Assembly (NCBI RefSeq): GCF_039540575.1
Contig: NZ_BAABFC010000014.1
Coordinates: forward strand, 129,661 to 193,660
Length of the DNA stretch: 64,000 nt
Direction: 5' to 3'
Source: Pseudaeromonas paramecii
GTDB lineage: Bacteria > Pseudomonadota > Gammaproteobacteria > Enterobacterales > Aeromonadaceae
In this document: positions 45,495 to 55,392 of the stretch, one piece after another
How the letters are laid out: each line of letters opens with the position of its first letter
How positions within the stretch are numbered: the stretch's first letter is position 1
Position numbers and translations under genes: made by a program
The notes under the pieces: model-generated
What the model was told of the DNA's origin: nothing
The model's input: the letters and a program-made list of their open reading frames with translations, nothing else
Database searches by the model: none

Positions 45495-46593
45495 TCGTTG
45501 GACCGCTCCCTGGCGGCTCATAGGCCAGGACCGCTGGCAGCTGGCCCTGCTGCTGTGGCTGCCCCTGCTGCTGGGCCTCTGGCTCTGGTCGCTGTTTGGC
45601 AACGGACTGCCGCGGGATCTGCCCATCGGGGTGCTGGATCAGGACGGCAGCCACCTCTCCCGCCGGGTCAGCCAGCTGCTGGACGACAGCGCCGGGCTCC
45701 AGGTCACCCGGCAGTTCAGCCAGTGGCCAGAAGCCGCCGACGCCCTGCGCAGCGGCCGCCTCTACGGCCTGGTGATCCTGCCCTACGAATTTGAAAAGGA
45801 TGTGCGGCTGGGCAAGCAGCCGGTGGTGGAGGCGCGCTACAACGGCCAGCTGCTGCTGGTGGGCCGGCTGGTGAACGGCAGCCTGCAGCAGGCCCTGGGC
45901 ACCGCCAACGCCAGCCTCGCCGGCCTGACCGCCCTGGCCCACGGCGTGCCGAGCCCGGGTGCCCTGGGCCAGGCGGCGCCCATTCGCGTGCAGATCACGC
46001 CGCTGTTTAACCTCAGCACCAACTACGCCCAGTTCCTGCTCAGCGCCATCTGGCCGGCCATCTGGCAGATCCTCTGCGTGCTGCCCCTCCTGGTGGGGCT
46101 GGCCCGCCACCAGCAGCAGACACCTGACTGGCTGGGCCGCCTCGGCCTGCCGCTGCTGCTGCCCTACTGGCTCATCGGCTGGGGCTGGGGCGCCCTCATG
46201 CTGCTGGCCTTCCAGCTGGCCGGCTGGCCTCTGGCCGGCAGCCTGGCCATGCTGCTGCTGGGCCAGGGACTGATGGTGGGGGCGAGTCTGGCCATCGGCT
46301 GCCTGCTCTACCTGCTGACCCGCGACGGCACCCGGGCCATGAGCCTGGCGGCGGCCTTCAGTGCCCCCGCGCTGGCCTTTATCGGCATCACCTTTCCGGC
46401 GGAGCAGATGAACGGCTTCGCCAGTGTCTGGCGCAGCCTGCTACCGGTCTCCCACTACGTGGATCTGCAGGTGCAGCAGGGCCACTACGCCATGACGGGG
46501 CTGGCGGCCTGGCTGCCCATCCGCAACCTGCTGCTGTTCGGCCTGCTCTGGCTGCCGGTGGTCTGGATTATCCGGAGGGCACGTCGTGGCTGA
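45484..46593 (+). CDS. ABC-2 type transporter permease, first subunit
   Basis: This 369-residue membrane protein has one N-terminal helix (23-41), a large periplasmic domain (42-175, LPIGVLDQDGSHLSRRVSQLLD) and five C-terminal helices including PLLPVSHYVDLQV-type sequence, the YhhJ/YbhR pattern (ABC2_membrane_3). It overlaps hlyD by 11 bases and the second permease by eight. No ATPase gene is in the operon. Confidence 0.9.
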   Translation: MPTNRWTAPWRLIGQDRWQLALLLWLPLLLGLWLWSLFGNGLPRDLPIGVLDQDGSHLSRRVSQLLDDSAGLQVTRQFSQWPEAADALRSGRLYGLVILPYEFEKDVRLGKQPVVEARYNGQLLLVGRLVNGSLQQALGTANASLAGLTALAHGVPSPGALGQAAPIRVQITPLFNLSTNYAQFLLSAIWPAIWQILCVLPLLVGLARHQQQTPDWLGRLGLPLLLPYWLIGWGWGALMLLAFQLAGWPLAGSLAMLLLGQGLMVGASLAIGCLLYLLTRDGTRAMSLAAAFSAPALAFIGITFPAEQMNGFASVWRSLLPVSHYVDLQVQQGHYAMTGLAAWLPIRNLLLFGLLWLPVVWIIRRARRG

Positions 46594-47737
46594 GTTAGTG
46601 GATCTGCTGCGCCAGGAGGCCCGGCGGCTGTTTACCGACAGGGCCATACTGCTGACCCTGTTTGGCGGCCTGCTGTACTACTTCCTTCTCTACCCCTCCC
46701 CCTATGCCAACCAGGTGGCCCGGGAGCTGCCGGTGATCCTGGTGGATCAGGACGACAGCCTGCTGTCCCGCCAGCTGGCCTTTATGGCGGAGGCCACGCC
46801 GACGCTCAAGTTTGTCGGTACCGCCAGCACCCTGGAGGCGGCCCAGCAGCGGCTGCGGCACAACGAGGCCCGGGGCATACTGGTGATACCGCCGCACTTC
46901 ATGCGCGATGTGCGCCTGGGGCGCAGCGTCACCCTGGCCCTGGCGGCGGATGCCACCTACTTCCTCAGCTACAGCGGCATTGCCGAGGGCCTCAGCACGG
47001 CGGCCGCCACCTTGGGAGTCGGCATCCAGGTGCAGCGGCGACTGGCCAGTGGCGAGGCCCTGCCCCAGGCGCTCAACGACAGCCGGCCGTTTGCGGTAAA
47101 CAGCGTGCCCCTGTTCAACCCCACCCTGGGTTACCAGCCCTATGTGCTGCCGGCGGTGTTCCTGCTGATCCTGCATCAGACCCTGCTCATCGGCGCCGGT
47201 CTGCAGGCCTGCGGCCAGCGGCTGGCCAGCCAGGCCGGCGAGAGCGGCTACTGGCAGAGCGCCTCGCCCCTCACCCTGCTGGCGGCCCGCACCAGCCTGT
47301 TCACCCTGCTGTATCTGCTGTTTGCCCTGGCCTACCTGGTAGTGGGGCTGGCCTGGTACGGGCTGCCGCGGCTGGCCGCCCTGGGCCAGCTGCTGCTGCT
47401 CTGGCTGCCGCTGTTTATGACCATCAGCTGTGTCGGCAGCCTGCTGGGCAGCCTGCTGCCGCGCCGGGAGCTGGTCACCGCCCTGGTGGTGCTCAGCTCC
47501 CTGCCCATCGTCTTCGTCACCGGTTTCATCTGGCCCAATGAGGGACTGCCGGCCTGGCAGGCCGCCCTGGCCCAGTGGATCCCCGCCACCCCGGGGATCC
47601 AGGCCTTTCTCAAGCTGCAGGTGGAAGGCGCCGATCTGTCCCAGATCCGGCCCGAGCTGGGCCAGCTCTATGGCCAGCTGGCCCTCTATGGCCTGCTGGC
47701 CTGGTGGGCGCTCCGGCGCCGCCAGCGGGTGGAGTGA
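46586..47737 (+). CDS. ABC-2 type transporter permease, second subunit
   Basis: This 383-residue protein is paralogous in layout to the upstream permease: N-terminal helix, periplasmic domain (ELPVILVDQDDSLLSRQL) and five or six C-terminal helices with TGFIWPNEGLPAW. The start is GTG at 46586, with GGAGG seven bases upstream. The pair would form the membrane core of a TolC-dependent exporter; the ATPase must come from elsewhere, or the complex is not a classical ABC pump. It ends at a bidirectional terminator. Confidence 0.9.
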   Translation: MAELVDLLRQEARRLFTDRAILLTLFGGLLYYFLLYPSPYANQVARELPVILVDQDDSLLSRQLAFMAEATPTLKFVGTASTLEAAQQRLRHNEARGILVIPPHFMRDVRLGRSVTLALAADATYFLSYSGIAEGLSTAAATLGVGIQVQRRLASGEALPQALNDSRPFAVNSVPLFNPTLGYQPYVLPAVFLLILHQTLLIGAGLQACGQRLASQAGESGYWQSASPLTLLAARTSLFTLLYLLFALAYLVVGLAWYGLPRLAALGQLLLLWLPLFMTISCVGSLLGSLLPRRELVTALVVLSSLPIVFVTGFIWPNEGLPAWQAALAQWIPATPGIQAFLKLQVEGADLSQIRPELGQLYGQLALYGLLAWWALRRRQRVE

Positions 47738-47740
47738 GCG

Positions 47741-47779
47741 AAACAAAAACAGGGAGGCGCTCGCCTCCCTGTTTCTTTT
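47741..47779. terminator. Bidirectional terminator between export operon and chemoreceptor
   Basis: AAACAGGGAGGCG pairs with CGCCTCCCTGTTT around a very short loop. T-rich tails occur in both directions, suiting the convergent genes. Confidence 0.9.
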
Positions 47780-47786
47780 CGACCGC

Positions 47787-49649
47787 CTACAGACGGAAGC
47801 GGGACACTTGGCCGTTCAGCGCCTCGGCCTGCTGCAGCTGGGCCTGGGACAGGGCCTGACCCTCGTCGGACTGACCAATCAGCTCATCGGCCAGCGCCTT
47901 GATCGCATGGATGTTGCGGGTCACCTCGTCGGTGACCTTATGCTGCTCCTCGGCGGCGGTGGCGATCTGGGTGGCCATGTCGGTGATCACCGCGATGGCC
48001 CGGGTGATCCCGGCCAGGGCGGCACTGGCCGCATCGGCATCCTGCACGCTGAGGCCCGCCTGCTCGCGGCTGCGCTGCATCATGGCCACGGCGTTACGGG
48101 TGCTCTGCTGCAAGGTGGTGATGGTGCCCTGAATTTCGGTGGTGGCGCTTTGGGTGCGCCTAGACAGCACCCGCACCTCGTCCGCCACCACCGCAAAGCC
48201 CCGGCCATGCTCGCCGGCCCGGGCCGCCTCGATGGCGGCGTTGAGCGCCAGCAGGTTGGTCTGCTCGGCGATGCCGGTGATGGTGGTCAGCACTCCCGAG
48301 ATGGCTTGGGCGTGCAGATCCAGCTCATCGATGACGCCGGTGGCCTGGGCCACCTCGTCCGCCAGCTCCGTGATGGAGTGCCGGGTCTTGTCCACCAGGG
48401 CGCCGCCCTCCACCACGCTCTGGCTGCAACCCTGGGCCTCGCTGGCGGTCAGCTCGGCATGCTGGGCAATCTCCGCGGTGGCGGAGGTCATCTCGGTGAC
48501 GGCGGTGGCCACCATGGCGATCTCCTGCTCCTGACGGTTGACCTCCTGCCGGCTGCGCTGGGCCTGGCCCAGCCCCTGGCGAGCGCTGGCCTCCAGGCGG
48601 CCGGCCTCGTCGCGGATCTGGCGAATGAGGCCATGCAGGCTATCGATAAACTGGTTGAAGCTGCCGGCCAGCTCCCCCACCTCATCCTGATTGGTGATGA
48701 GGATGCGCTGGGTCAGATCCCCGTCGCCGCTGGCAATATGGGCCAGGGCGCTGGAGACCCGGCGCAGAGGCGCGATCAGGGCGCCGATCAGCGCGCCTAT
48801 GGCCAGCAGGCTCACCAGCAGCACCACGGCCGTGATGATGACCTGCTGCAGCAACTGCTGGTTCAGCGGCGCCAGCAAGGTGGCCTTGTCCACCAGGCTG
48901 AGCAGCTGCCAGGAGGTCTTGGGTATGGGTTTGCGCCACAGCAGCTTGTCGCGGCCTGCCAGCGTCACGGCCTGGGGTTCGGACGACGAGGCCTGCAGGT
49001 TCACGCCATCCAGCAATCGCGCCAGGGGTTGCAGCACCAATTCTTGATCTCGGTAGGCCACTATCTTGCCCTGGCCATCCACCACCAGGCTGACACCGTC
49101 CGCCGGCAGGCTCATCTCCGCCAGTATCTGCTGCAGCCGCGCCGTGGTGATGTCGCCTCCCAGCACACCGCCGGCGGTCTGCTCCACCAAGGAGAGCACC
49201 ACGGCAGGCGGGCTGTAGGTGTCGTCCAGATAGGGAGCGGTCAGCTGGACGCCGCTCTGGCCCAGGGCGGTCTGATACCACGCCTCGGCCCTGGGGTCAT
49301 AGTCGCTGTAGTCGGTCGGCTCTTGCTGCTCATCATCCAGCATGTCGCCCTGCGCATCGCCAAAGTAGAGGCTCTCGAAATCACCGGCCAGGCGCACCAG
49401 ATAGAGGCTGGCGGTATCCCGCGCCTTGCCCTGGGTCGCCAGGGCATGGACGGCGGCCCGCTTGGCGCTCAGCCAGTCGCCGATGCTGGCGGCACTGCGT
49501 TCGGCCAAGCGGTCAATATGGGCATAGTTGCCGTCGATCACCTGCGCGTGCAGGGCGCGGTAGGCCAGGGCAGAGAGCAGCAGGGTGACGCACAACAGCG
49601 CCAGACCAACGCTCAGCAGCAATTTGCGTTTGAGATTGAGTGAAAACAT
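47787..49649 (-). CDS. Methyl-accepting chemotaxis protein with dCache sensor
   Basis: This 620-residue transmembrane chemoreceptor has helices at about 11-31 and 275-295 that flank a periplasmic dCache-type domain (DPRAEAWYQTALGQSG). HAMP and the MCP signalling domain follow, with the conserved tip EQTNLLALNAAIEAARAGE and GRGFAVVADEVRVLS. The ATG at 49649 has GGAG five bases upstream. The ligand is unknown. It is transcribed alone towards the export operon. Confidence 0.94.
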   Translation of the reverse strand: MFSLNLKRKLLLSVGLALLCVTLLLSALAYRALHAQVIDGNYAHIDRLAERSAASIGDWLSAKRAAVHALATQGKARDTASLYLVRLAGDFESLYFGDAQGDMLDDEQQEPTDYSDYDPRAEAWYQTALGQSGVQLTAPYLDDTYSPPAVVLSLVEQTAGGVLGGDITTARLQQILAEMSLPADGVSLVVDGQGKIVAYRDQELVLQPLARLLDGVNLQASSSEPQAVTLAGRDKLLWRKPIPKTSWQLLSLVDKATLLAPLNQQLLQQVIITAVVLLVSLLAIGALIGALIAPLRRVSSALAHIASGDGDLTQRILITNQDEVGELAGSFNQFIDSLHGLIRQIRDEAGRLEASARQGLGQAQRSRQEVNRQEQEIAMVATAVTEMTSATAEIAQHAELTASEAQGCSQSVVEGGALVDKTRHSITELADEVAQATGVIDELDLHAQAISGVLTTITGIAEQTNLLALNAAIEAARAGEHGRGFAVVADEVRVLSRRTQSATTEIQGTITTLQQSTRNAVAMMQRSREQAGLSVQDADAASAALAGITRAIAVITDMATQIATAAEEQHKVTDEVTRNIHAIKALADELIGQSDEGQALSQAQLQQAEALNGQVSRFRL

Positions 49650-49773
49650 AAGGCTCCCCAAGTCCTTAGGGTTGCACCCCGGGATAGCCGGGGTAAACGT
49701 CCAGGTGGATAACAAGGCTAACATGCAGAAAAACTACATTAGACTGGCTGCACAGAATACGCGGTGCGCGGGC

Positions 49774-49803
49774 AAAAAAACAGGGAGGCCATGGGCCTCC
49801 CTG
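49774..49803 (-). terminator. Terminator of pntAB
   Basis: On the minus strand CAGGGAGGCC and GGCCTCCCTG pair around a three-base loop and run into TTTTTTT, 18 bases after pntB. Confidence 0.95.
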
Positions 49804-49821
49804 CTTCGTGTGACGCCGAAC

Positions 49822-51312
49822 TTACAGCGCCTTGAGAATCTTCTCCACCGTGGCCTTGGCATCGCCGAAGCACATGTGGGAGTTTTCCTTGAAGAACAGC
49901 GGGTTCTGCACCCCGGCGTAGCCGGTGTTCATGGAACGCTTGAACACCACCACGTTCTGCGCCTTCCACACCTCCAGCACCGGCATGCCGGCGATGGGGC
50001 TGCCCGGATCTTCCATGGCGGCCGGGTTGACGGTGTCGTTGGCGCCGATCACCAGTACGGTATCGGTATCGCTGAAGTCCTCGTTGATCTCGTCCATCTC
50101 CAGCACGATATCGTAAGGCACCTTGGCTTCCGCCAGCAGCACGTTCATGTGGCCAGGCAGACGCCCTGCCACCGGGTGGATGCCGAAACGCACCTTGATG
50201 CCCTTGGCGCGCAGCTGCTGGGTGATCTCGGCCACCGGATACTGGGCCTGGGCCACCGCCATGCCGTAGCCGGGGGTGATGATGACGGAGGAGGACGCCT
50301 TGAGCAGTTCGGCCACGTCTTCCGGGCTCATCTCACGGTACTCGCCCACTTCCTCGCTGCTGCTGGAGCTGACACCGTCGGTGCCGAAACCACCGGCGAT
50401 CACCGAGATGAAGGAGCGGTTCATGGCCTTACACATGATGTAGGACAGGATGGCACCGGAGGAACCCACCAGGGCACCGGTGACGATCAGCAGGTCGTTG
50501 GAGAGCATGAAGCCCGCCGCCGCCGCCGCCCAACCTGAGTAGGAGTTCAGCATGGAGACCACCACCGGCATGTCGGCGCCACCGATGGATGCCACCAGGT
50601 GCCAGCCGAAGGCCAGGGCGATGACGGTCATCAGCAGCAGGGCCAGGGTAGAGCCGCCCACCTTGACGAAGTAGATCATCAGCAGCACGGAGAGCACCAC
50701 GGCCACCAGGTTCAGCTTGTGCTTGTGGGGCAGGGACAACGGCTTGGAGCTGATGAGGCCACGCAGCTTGCCGAACGCGACTATGGAGCCGGTGAAGGTC
50801 ACGGCACCGATGAACACGCCCAGGAAGATCTCCACCAGGTGGATGTTGAGCATGGCGCCGGTCAGGTGACCGTTATGGGCGGTTTCCTGGCCCAGGGCAT
50901 CCACGGCGGCCTTGACGGTGGCCATGATCTCGTCGGCACTGCCGGACAGCGACAGCACCAGCTGGGTCGGAGTTTCCGCCGGCAGCAGCTCGATGAAGCT
51001 GTTGAAGCCCACCAGCACGGCCGCCAGACCGACGAAGCTGTGCAGCACGGCCACCAGCTCCGGCATCTCGGTCATCTCGACCTTGAGGGCCAGACGGGCA
51101 CCGATGGCCGCCCCCACCGCCATGGCGATGAGTATGTAGATGACGCCGCCCACGCTGGGGCTGGCAATGGTCGCCACCAGGGCGATGGCCATGCCGGCGA
51201 TGCCGAACCAGTTACCGTACTTGGCGGTTTCCTGCTTGGACAGTCCCGCCAGCGTGAGAATGAACAGGACGGCAGCGATGATGTAGGCAGCCGTGACCAA
51301 TCCATGAGACAT
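49822..51312 (-). CDS. pntB: NAD(P) transhydrogenase, beta subunit
   Basis: This 496-residue membrane subunit couples proton flow to hydride transfer from NADH to NADP+. About nine helices are followed by the NADP-binding domain (ITPGYGMAVAQAQYPVAEI, GRLPGHMNVLLAEAKVPYD, VIGANDTVNPAA, KRSMNTGYAGV). It is about 34 residues longer than E. coli PntB because of an extra loop (around 108-150, TPTQLVLSLSGSADEIM...) between helices. It starts 12 bases after pntA. Terminator follows. Confidence 0.97.
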   Translation of the reverse strand: MSHGLVTAAYIIAAVLFILTLAGLSKQETAKYGNWFGIAGMAIALVATIASPSVGGVIYILIAMAVGAAIGARLALKVEMTEMPELVAVLHSFVGLAAVLVGFNSFIELLPAETPTQLVLSLSGSADEIMATVKAAVDALGQETAHNGHLTGAMLNIHLVEIFLGVFIGAVTFTGSIVAFGKLRGLISSKPLSLPHKHKLNLVAVVLSVLLMIYFVKVGGSTLALLLMTVIALAFGWHLVASIGGADMPVVVSMLNSYSGWAAAAAGFMLSNDLLIVTGALVGSSGAILSYIMCKAMNRSFISVIAGGFGTDGVSSSSSEEVGEYREMSPEDVAELLKASSSVIITPGYGMAVAQAQYPVAEITQQLRAKGIKVRFGIHPVAGRLPGHMNVLLAEAKVPYDIVLEMDEINEDFSDTDTVLVIGANDTVNPAAMEDPGSPIAGMPVLEVWKAQNVVVFKRSMNTGYAGVQNPLFFKENSHMCFGDAKATVEKILKAL

Positions 51313-51324
51313 GTTGTTTCTCCC

Positions 51325-52854
51325 TTAATCCTTACGGAACATCTTGAGCATGCGGTGGGTCACGGTGAAGCCCCCGGCGATGTTGATGGTGGCGATCAGC
51401 ACGGCGAAAAACGCCAGCGACTTGATGAGCCAGGAATCACTGCCGATCTGCAGCAGGGCCCCCACCACTATGATGCCGGACACCGCATTGGTGACGGACA
51501 TCAAGGGGGTGTGCAGGGCGTGGGTGACGTTCCACACCACGTAGTAACCCACCACGCAGGCCAGCACGAACACGGTGAAGTGGGAGAGGAACTCAGGCGG
51601 TGCCACATGACCCACCCAGGCGAAGGCGGCCAGCCCCAGGGCGCCCAGCACATACTTAAGCTTGGAGGGTTCCTTGGGTTCGGCCTTCACCGGCGCGGCA
51701 GCGGGGGCGGCCTTGGGTGCGGCGGAGACGCTGATGGCCGGCGGCGGGAAGGTCACCTCGCCCTGGCTCACCACGCTCATGTTGCGCAGTATGACATCGT
51801 CAAAATCGATGTTGATGTTGCCGTCCTTCTCCTTGCACAGCAGCTTGGACAGGTTCACCAGGTTGGTGCCGTACAGCTGGGAGGATTGGGCCGGCAGACG
51901 ACCGGGCAGATCGGTGTAACCGATGATCTTCACGCCACCCTCGGTGACATGCAGCTGACCCGGTACCGTGTATTCGCAGTTGCCGCCGGCCTGAGCGGCC
52001 ATGTCGACGATCACGGAACCCGGCTTCATGCTGTCCACCATCTCGCGAGTGATCAGCTTGGGGGCCGGCTTGCCGGGGATCAGGGCGGTGGTGATGATGA
52101 TGTCCACCTCCTTGGCCTGGGCGGCAAACAGTTCCATCTCGGCCTTGATGAACTCTTCAGACATCACCTTGGCATAACCGTCGGAGGAGGAACCATCCTC
52201 GCCACCGAAGTCCAGCTTGAGGAACTCGCCCCCCATGGACTCGATCTGCTCGGCCACTTCCAGACGGGTGTCGAAGGCGCGGACAATGGCGCCCAGGGAG
52301 CCGGCGGCCCCGATGGCGGCCAGGCCGGCCACACCGGCACCGATCACCAGCACCTTGGCAGGCGGTACCTTACCGGCGGCGGTGATCTGACCGGTGAAGA
52401 AACGGCCAAACTCGTGGGCCGCCTCGATGACGGCACGGTAACCGCCGATGTTGGCCATGGAGGAGAGGGCGTCCAGCGCCTGGGCGCGGGAGATACGCGG
52501 CACCATGTCCATGGCCAGCACGTTGACCTTGCGCTCGGCCAGCTTGGCCACCAGCTCAGGGTTCTGCGCCGGCCAGATGAAGCTCACCAGGGTAGTGCCT
52601 TCCTGCAGAAGAGCGATCTCTTCATCCGTCGGGGCATTGACCTTGTAGATAAGCGGGGATTGCCACAGGGCCTGGGTGTCCACCACCTGGGCACCAACGG
52701 CCTCGAAGGCGGCATCGGCAAAGCTGGACAGCGCACCAGCCCCGGATTCCACCACCACATCGAAGCCGAGTTTCTTCAGTTGCTCCACGGTGGCCGGGGT
52801 GGCTGCCACCCGGGTCTCACCGACGAGACGCTCTCTCGGTATTCCAATCTGCAT
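51325..52854 (-). CDS. pntA: NAD(P) transhydrogenase, alpha subunit
   Basis: This 509-residue subunit starts MQIGIPRERLVGETRVA. It carries the NAD(H) domain (VLVIGAGVAGLAAIGAAGSLGA, RAFDTRLEV), then an Ala/Pro linker (SAAPKAAPAAAPVKAEPKEP) and four C-terminal helices. The size and fused form match E. coli PntA. The ATG at 52854 follows AGGGAATAGAC. Confidence 0.97.
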   Translation of the reverse strand: MQIGIPRERLVGETRVAATPATVEQLKKLGFDVVVESGAGALSSFADAAFEAVGAQVVDTQALWQSPLIYKVNAPTDEEIALLQEGTTLVSFIWPAQNPELVAKLAERKVNVLAMDMVPRISRAQALDALSSMANIGGYRAVIEAAHEFGRFFTGQITAAGKVPPAKVLVIGAGVAGLAAIGAAGSLGAIVRAFDTRLEVAEQIESMGGEFLKLDFGGEDGSSSDGYAKVMSEEFIKAEMELFAAQAKEVDIIITTALIPGKPAPKLITREMVDSMKPGSVIVDMAAQAGGNCEYTVPGQLHVTEGGVKIIGYTDLPGRLPAQSSQLYGTNLVNLSKLLCKEKDGNINIDFDDVILRNMSVVSQGEVTFPPPAISVSAAPKAAPAAAPVKAEPKEPSKLKYVLGALGLAAFAWVGHVAPPEFLSHFTVFVLACVVGYYVVWNVTHALHTPLMSVTNAVSGIIVVGALLQIGSDSWLIKSLAFFAVLIATINIAGGFTVTHRMLKMFRKD

Positions 52855-53324
52855 GTCTATTCCCTGATGTTGAAAATGGTCGCTGACGGCGAGCCAGCCC
52901 ATCCCGGCAAGGATGCGCTCGACTCAGGTTTATCCATCAACGATTGACCAATCAAAAAACGGCCGCGTAGCCGTACCGGGTCAGCCCTGGCTGACAGGTA
53001 AGAGTTGGACCCTGATTAGTAACAGATTTTGCGGCTCATTAACACTCGATTCGGGCCAGACCAGTGAAGATCCCCCGCAAGCTAGTGCAAATCCCGTCAG
53101 CCCCCTACTCTAGCCAGCCGCGCCAACAACACAACTGTTTCCCTGCCCGCCACTTAGAATCATTCGGGCATTTAAATAACTTTTAGATCTTGATAGCGCC
53201 GGTTTAACGCGATTTAGCTATGGCCATTCCCGTCGGCACTGAGCCTCAGTGTGACCCAGGCGGCCAGCCGGGCGCTAGTCCAATCCTGGCAAGCCTTTGC
53301 CTGTTTCTGGCAAATTGGCGCCCG
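52855..53324. other. Intergenic region upstream of pntAB
   Basis: About 470 bases without a gene. It contains the pntA leader, a 7-bp hairpin (GTCAGCC/GGCTGAC, 52980-52995) and a small palindrome GATTGACCAATC. The minus-strand pair TTGATT-17-TAAACC near 52930-52960 is only a weak promoter match. An AT-rich tract lies near 53165-53215. Confidence 0.35.
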
Positions 53325-53356
53325 ACAAACAAAAGGCCCGGACGGGGTCCGGGCCT
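53325..53356 (-). terminator. Terminator of the acyl-CoA ligase gene
   Basis: On the minus strand AGGCCCGGAC and GTCCGGGCCT pair around a three-base loop and are followed by TTTGTTTGT, immediately after the stop. Confidence 0.92.
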
Positions 53357-53361
53357 GCGGC

Positions 53362-55152
53362 TCACTTGGCGTACATGGCCTCGATCTCGTGGCGGAACGC
53401 CTGCTCGATCACCTTGCGCCTGAGCTTGAGGGTCGGCGTCAGCTCCCCCTTCTCCATGGCGAAGGGCCGCGGCAACAGGGTGAAGACCTTCACCTGTTCG
53501 AACTTGGCCAGCCCCTGCTGCAGCTCGTTGATGCGCTGCTCGAAGAATTCTTTCACCTTGAGGTTGGACAGCAGCTCCGCCTTGTTCTGGTAGGAGAGAC
53601 CTATGCTGCGGGCATACTCCTCCAGGGACTGGAAGCAGGGCACGATCAGCGCCGACACATAATGGCGGGCATCGGCGATGATGGCGATCTGCTCGATGAA
53701 GCGATCCTTGCCCAGGGTGCCTTCCACCAGCTGGGGGGCCACATACTTGCCGGTGGAGGTCTTCATCAGCTCCTTGAGCCGCTCGGTGAACACAAGGTTG
53801 CCCCCCACGTCCAGATAACCGGCATCGCCGGTGCGCAGGTAGCCATCCTCGGTAAACACCTCGGCGGTGGCCGCCGGCTTGTTGAAGTAACCCCGCATCA
53901 TGGTGGGTCCCTTCACCTGGATTTCGTTATCCGGCCCCAGGCGCACCTGCAGGCCCGGCATGGGCCGCCCCGTGCTGCCCAGGGGCAGACAGTCATCCTC
54001 CCAGCAGGAGACTGTGGCCAGGGTCTCGGTCATGCCGTAGCCGTACTTGATGGGGAATCCCGCCCCCAGGAAGAAGCGGTTCACCTCGTCCGCCAAGCGG
54101 GCGCCGCCGATGGGCAGCATGCGGATGCGGCCGCCAAAGCGGGCGCGGATGGGACGGAAGATCAGTCGATCCGCCAGGCCGTAGCTGGCACGCAACCACA
54201 GCGGCAGCCGCTCCCGGGCCTGCCGGCGGGCCACCACCTTGTCGCCCAGGCGGCAGCCCCAGGCAAACAGGGCGCGCCGCCAGGCCGGCGCCGCCGCCAC
54301 CTTGGCCTGGATCTGGGCATAGGCCTTCTCGTAGATCCGCGGCACGGCGCACATCAGTGTCGGCTTGACCTCGTTCAACACCTGCATCACCTGACGGGGA
54401 TCGCTCATGTAGACGTTGAGCACGCCGCAATAGAGGATGTAGAAGCTCCAGCCCCGCTCGTAGATGTGGCTTAAGGGCAACATGCACAGGGAAACGTCCT
54501 GGGGCGTCAGCTTGACCCGGCGGTGATGCTGCTCCATGGCGGCGGCCAGGTTGGCAAAGTCCAGCATGACCCCCTTGGGCTCGCCTGTGGTGCCGGAGGT
54601 GTAGACCAGGGTGAAGAGATCGGACAGCTGCATCCGGGTCTCCCGCGCCTGCCGGATCTGCACCAGGGACGCCTCATCCCCCAGAGTCAGCAATTGGGGC
54701 AGGGTCAGGATGCGGGCATCGGCACAGGGTTGTGGCAGGCTGTCCCCCAGCCAGATGAGATGCTGCAATGCGCCCTGGGCTAACAGTTCACAGGCATTGG
54801 CAAACTGCTCCTGATCGCCGACAAACAGGATGCGGATGCCGGCGTCGTTGAGCACATAGTTGCTCTGAGCCAGGGTGTTGGTGGCATACAGGGGGACTGT
54901 CACCCCACGGGCGGCCAGGATCCCCAGGTCGGCCAGGGTCCAGGACACCAGATTGGGGGAGAGGATGCCGACGCGATCCCCCTCCCCGTGCCCCAGGGCA
55001 ATCAAGCCCTGGGCAATGCAGTCCATCTGTTGGCCCAGCTGACGCCAGCTGACATCCTGCCATTGGCCCTGGTGCTGCCCGCGCAAGGCAGGCTGGTCGT
55101 TCATTCCCTCGATACGCTTCCGGATGACATCTAAATAATGAAGCTCATGCAT
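53362..55152 (-). CDS. AMP-dependent long-chain acyl-CoA ligase (FAA1 type)
   Basis: This 596-residue adenylate-forming enzyme has the AMP-binding motif LVYTSGTTGEPKGV, A-motifs YGMTETLA and YLRTGDAGYLD, and the C-terminal catalytic Lys region KGELTPTLKLRR. The length and the LPLSHIYERGWSFYI segment fit the long-chain ligase group rather than acetyl-CoA synthetase. The ATG at 55152 follows AAGGAACAG. No other fatty-acid oxidation gene is nearby. Confidence 0.92.
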   Translation of the reverse strand: MHELHYLDVIRKRIEGMNDQPALRGQHQGQWQDVSWRQLGQQMDCIAQGLIALGHGEGDRVGILSPNLVSWTLADLGILAARGVTVPLYATNTLAQSNYVLNDAGIRILFVGDQEQFANACELLAQGALQHLIWLGDSLPQPCADARILTLPQLLTLGDEASLVQIRQARETRMQLSDLFTLVYTSGTTGEPKGVMLDFANLAAAMEQHHRRVKLTPQDVSLCMLPLSHIYERGWSFYILYCGVLNVYMSDPRQVMQVLNEVKPTLMCAVPRIYEKAYAQIQAKVAAAPAWRRALFAWGCRLGDKVVARRQARERLPLWLRASYGLADRLIFRPIRARFGGRIRMLPIGGARLADEVNRFFLGAGFPIKYGYGMTETLATVSCWEDDCLPLGSTGRPMPGLQVRLGPDNEIQVKGPTMMRGYFNKPAATAEVFTEDGYLRTGDAGYLDVGGNLVFTERLKELMKTSTGKYVAPQLVEGTLGKDRFIEQIAIIADARHYVSALIVPCFQSLEEYARSIGLSYQNKAELLSNLKVKEFFEQRINELQQGLAKFEQVKVFTLLPRPFAMEKGELTPTLKLRRKVIEQAFRHEIEAMYAK

Positions 55153-55392
55153 CGATCTGTTCCTTCCGCCATCGCGGAGTCTCTCTCTCCGCTCAGGCGG
55201 ACTTAATTGAATACAATTTGGCCAGCGAGAGCCAAGAATGGCCGCAGTCTACCCAGAGGGGTTTGGGCTTACAAGTGTTAGCTTAGTGCGCCAAGACACA
55301 ATTTGATGGCAAAAAGAGGGGGGCGAAAGGGTGGACATGGCCGTGCAGTCGAGCACAATAGCCAAGCGACCCCCACCGGAGGACGAAACACC

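Noticed and set aside
50599..52947. A 782-codon plus-strand frame opposite pntA-pntB
   Set aside because: Runs against two conserved genes on the other strand and shows only His/Gly/Asp-rich shadow composition.
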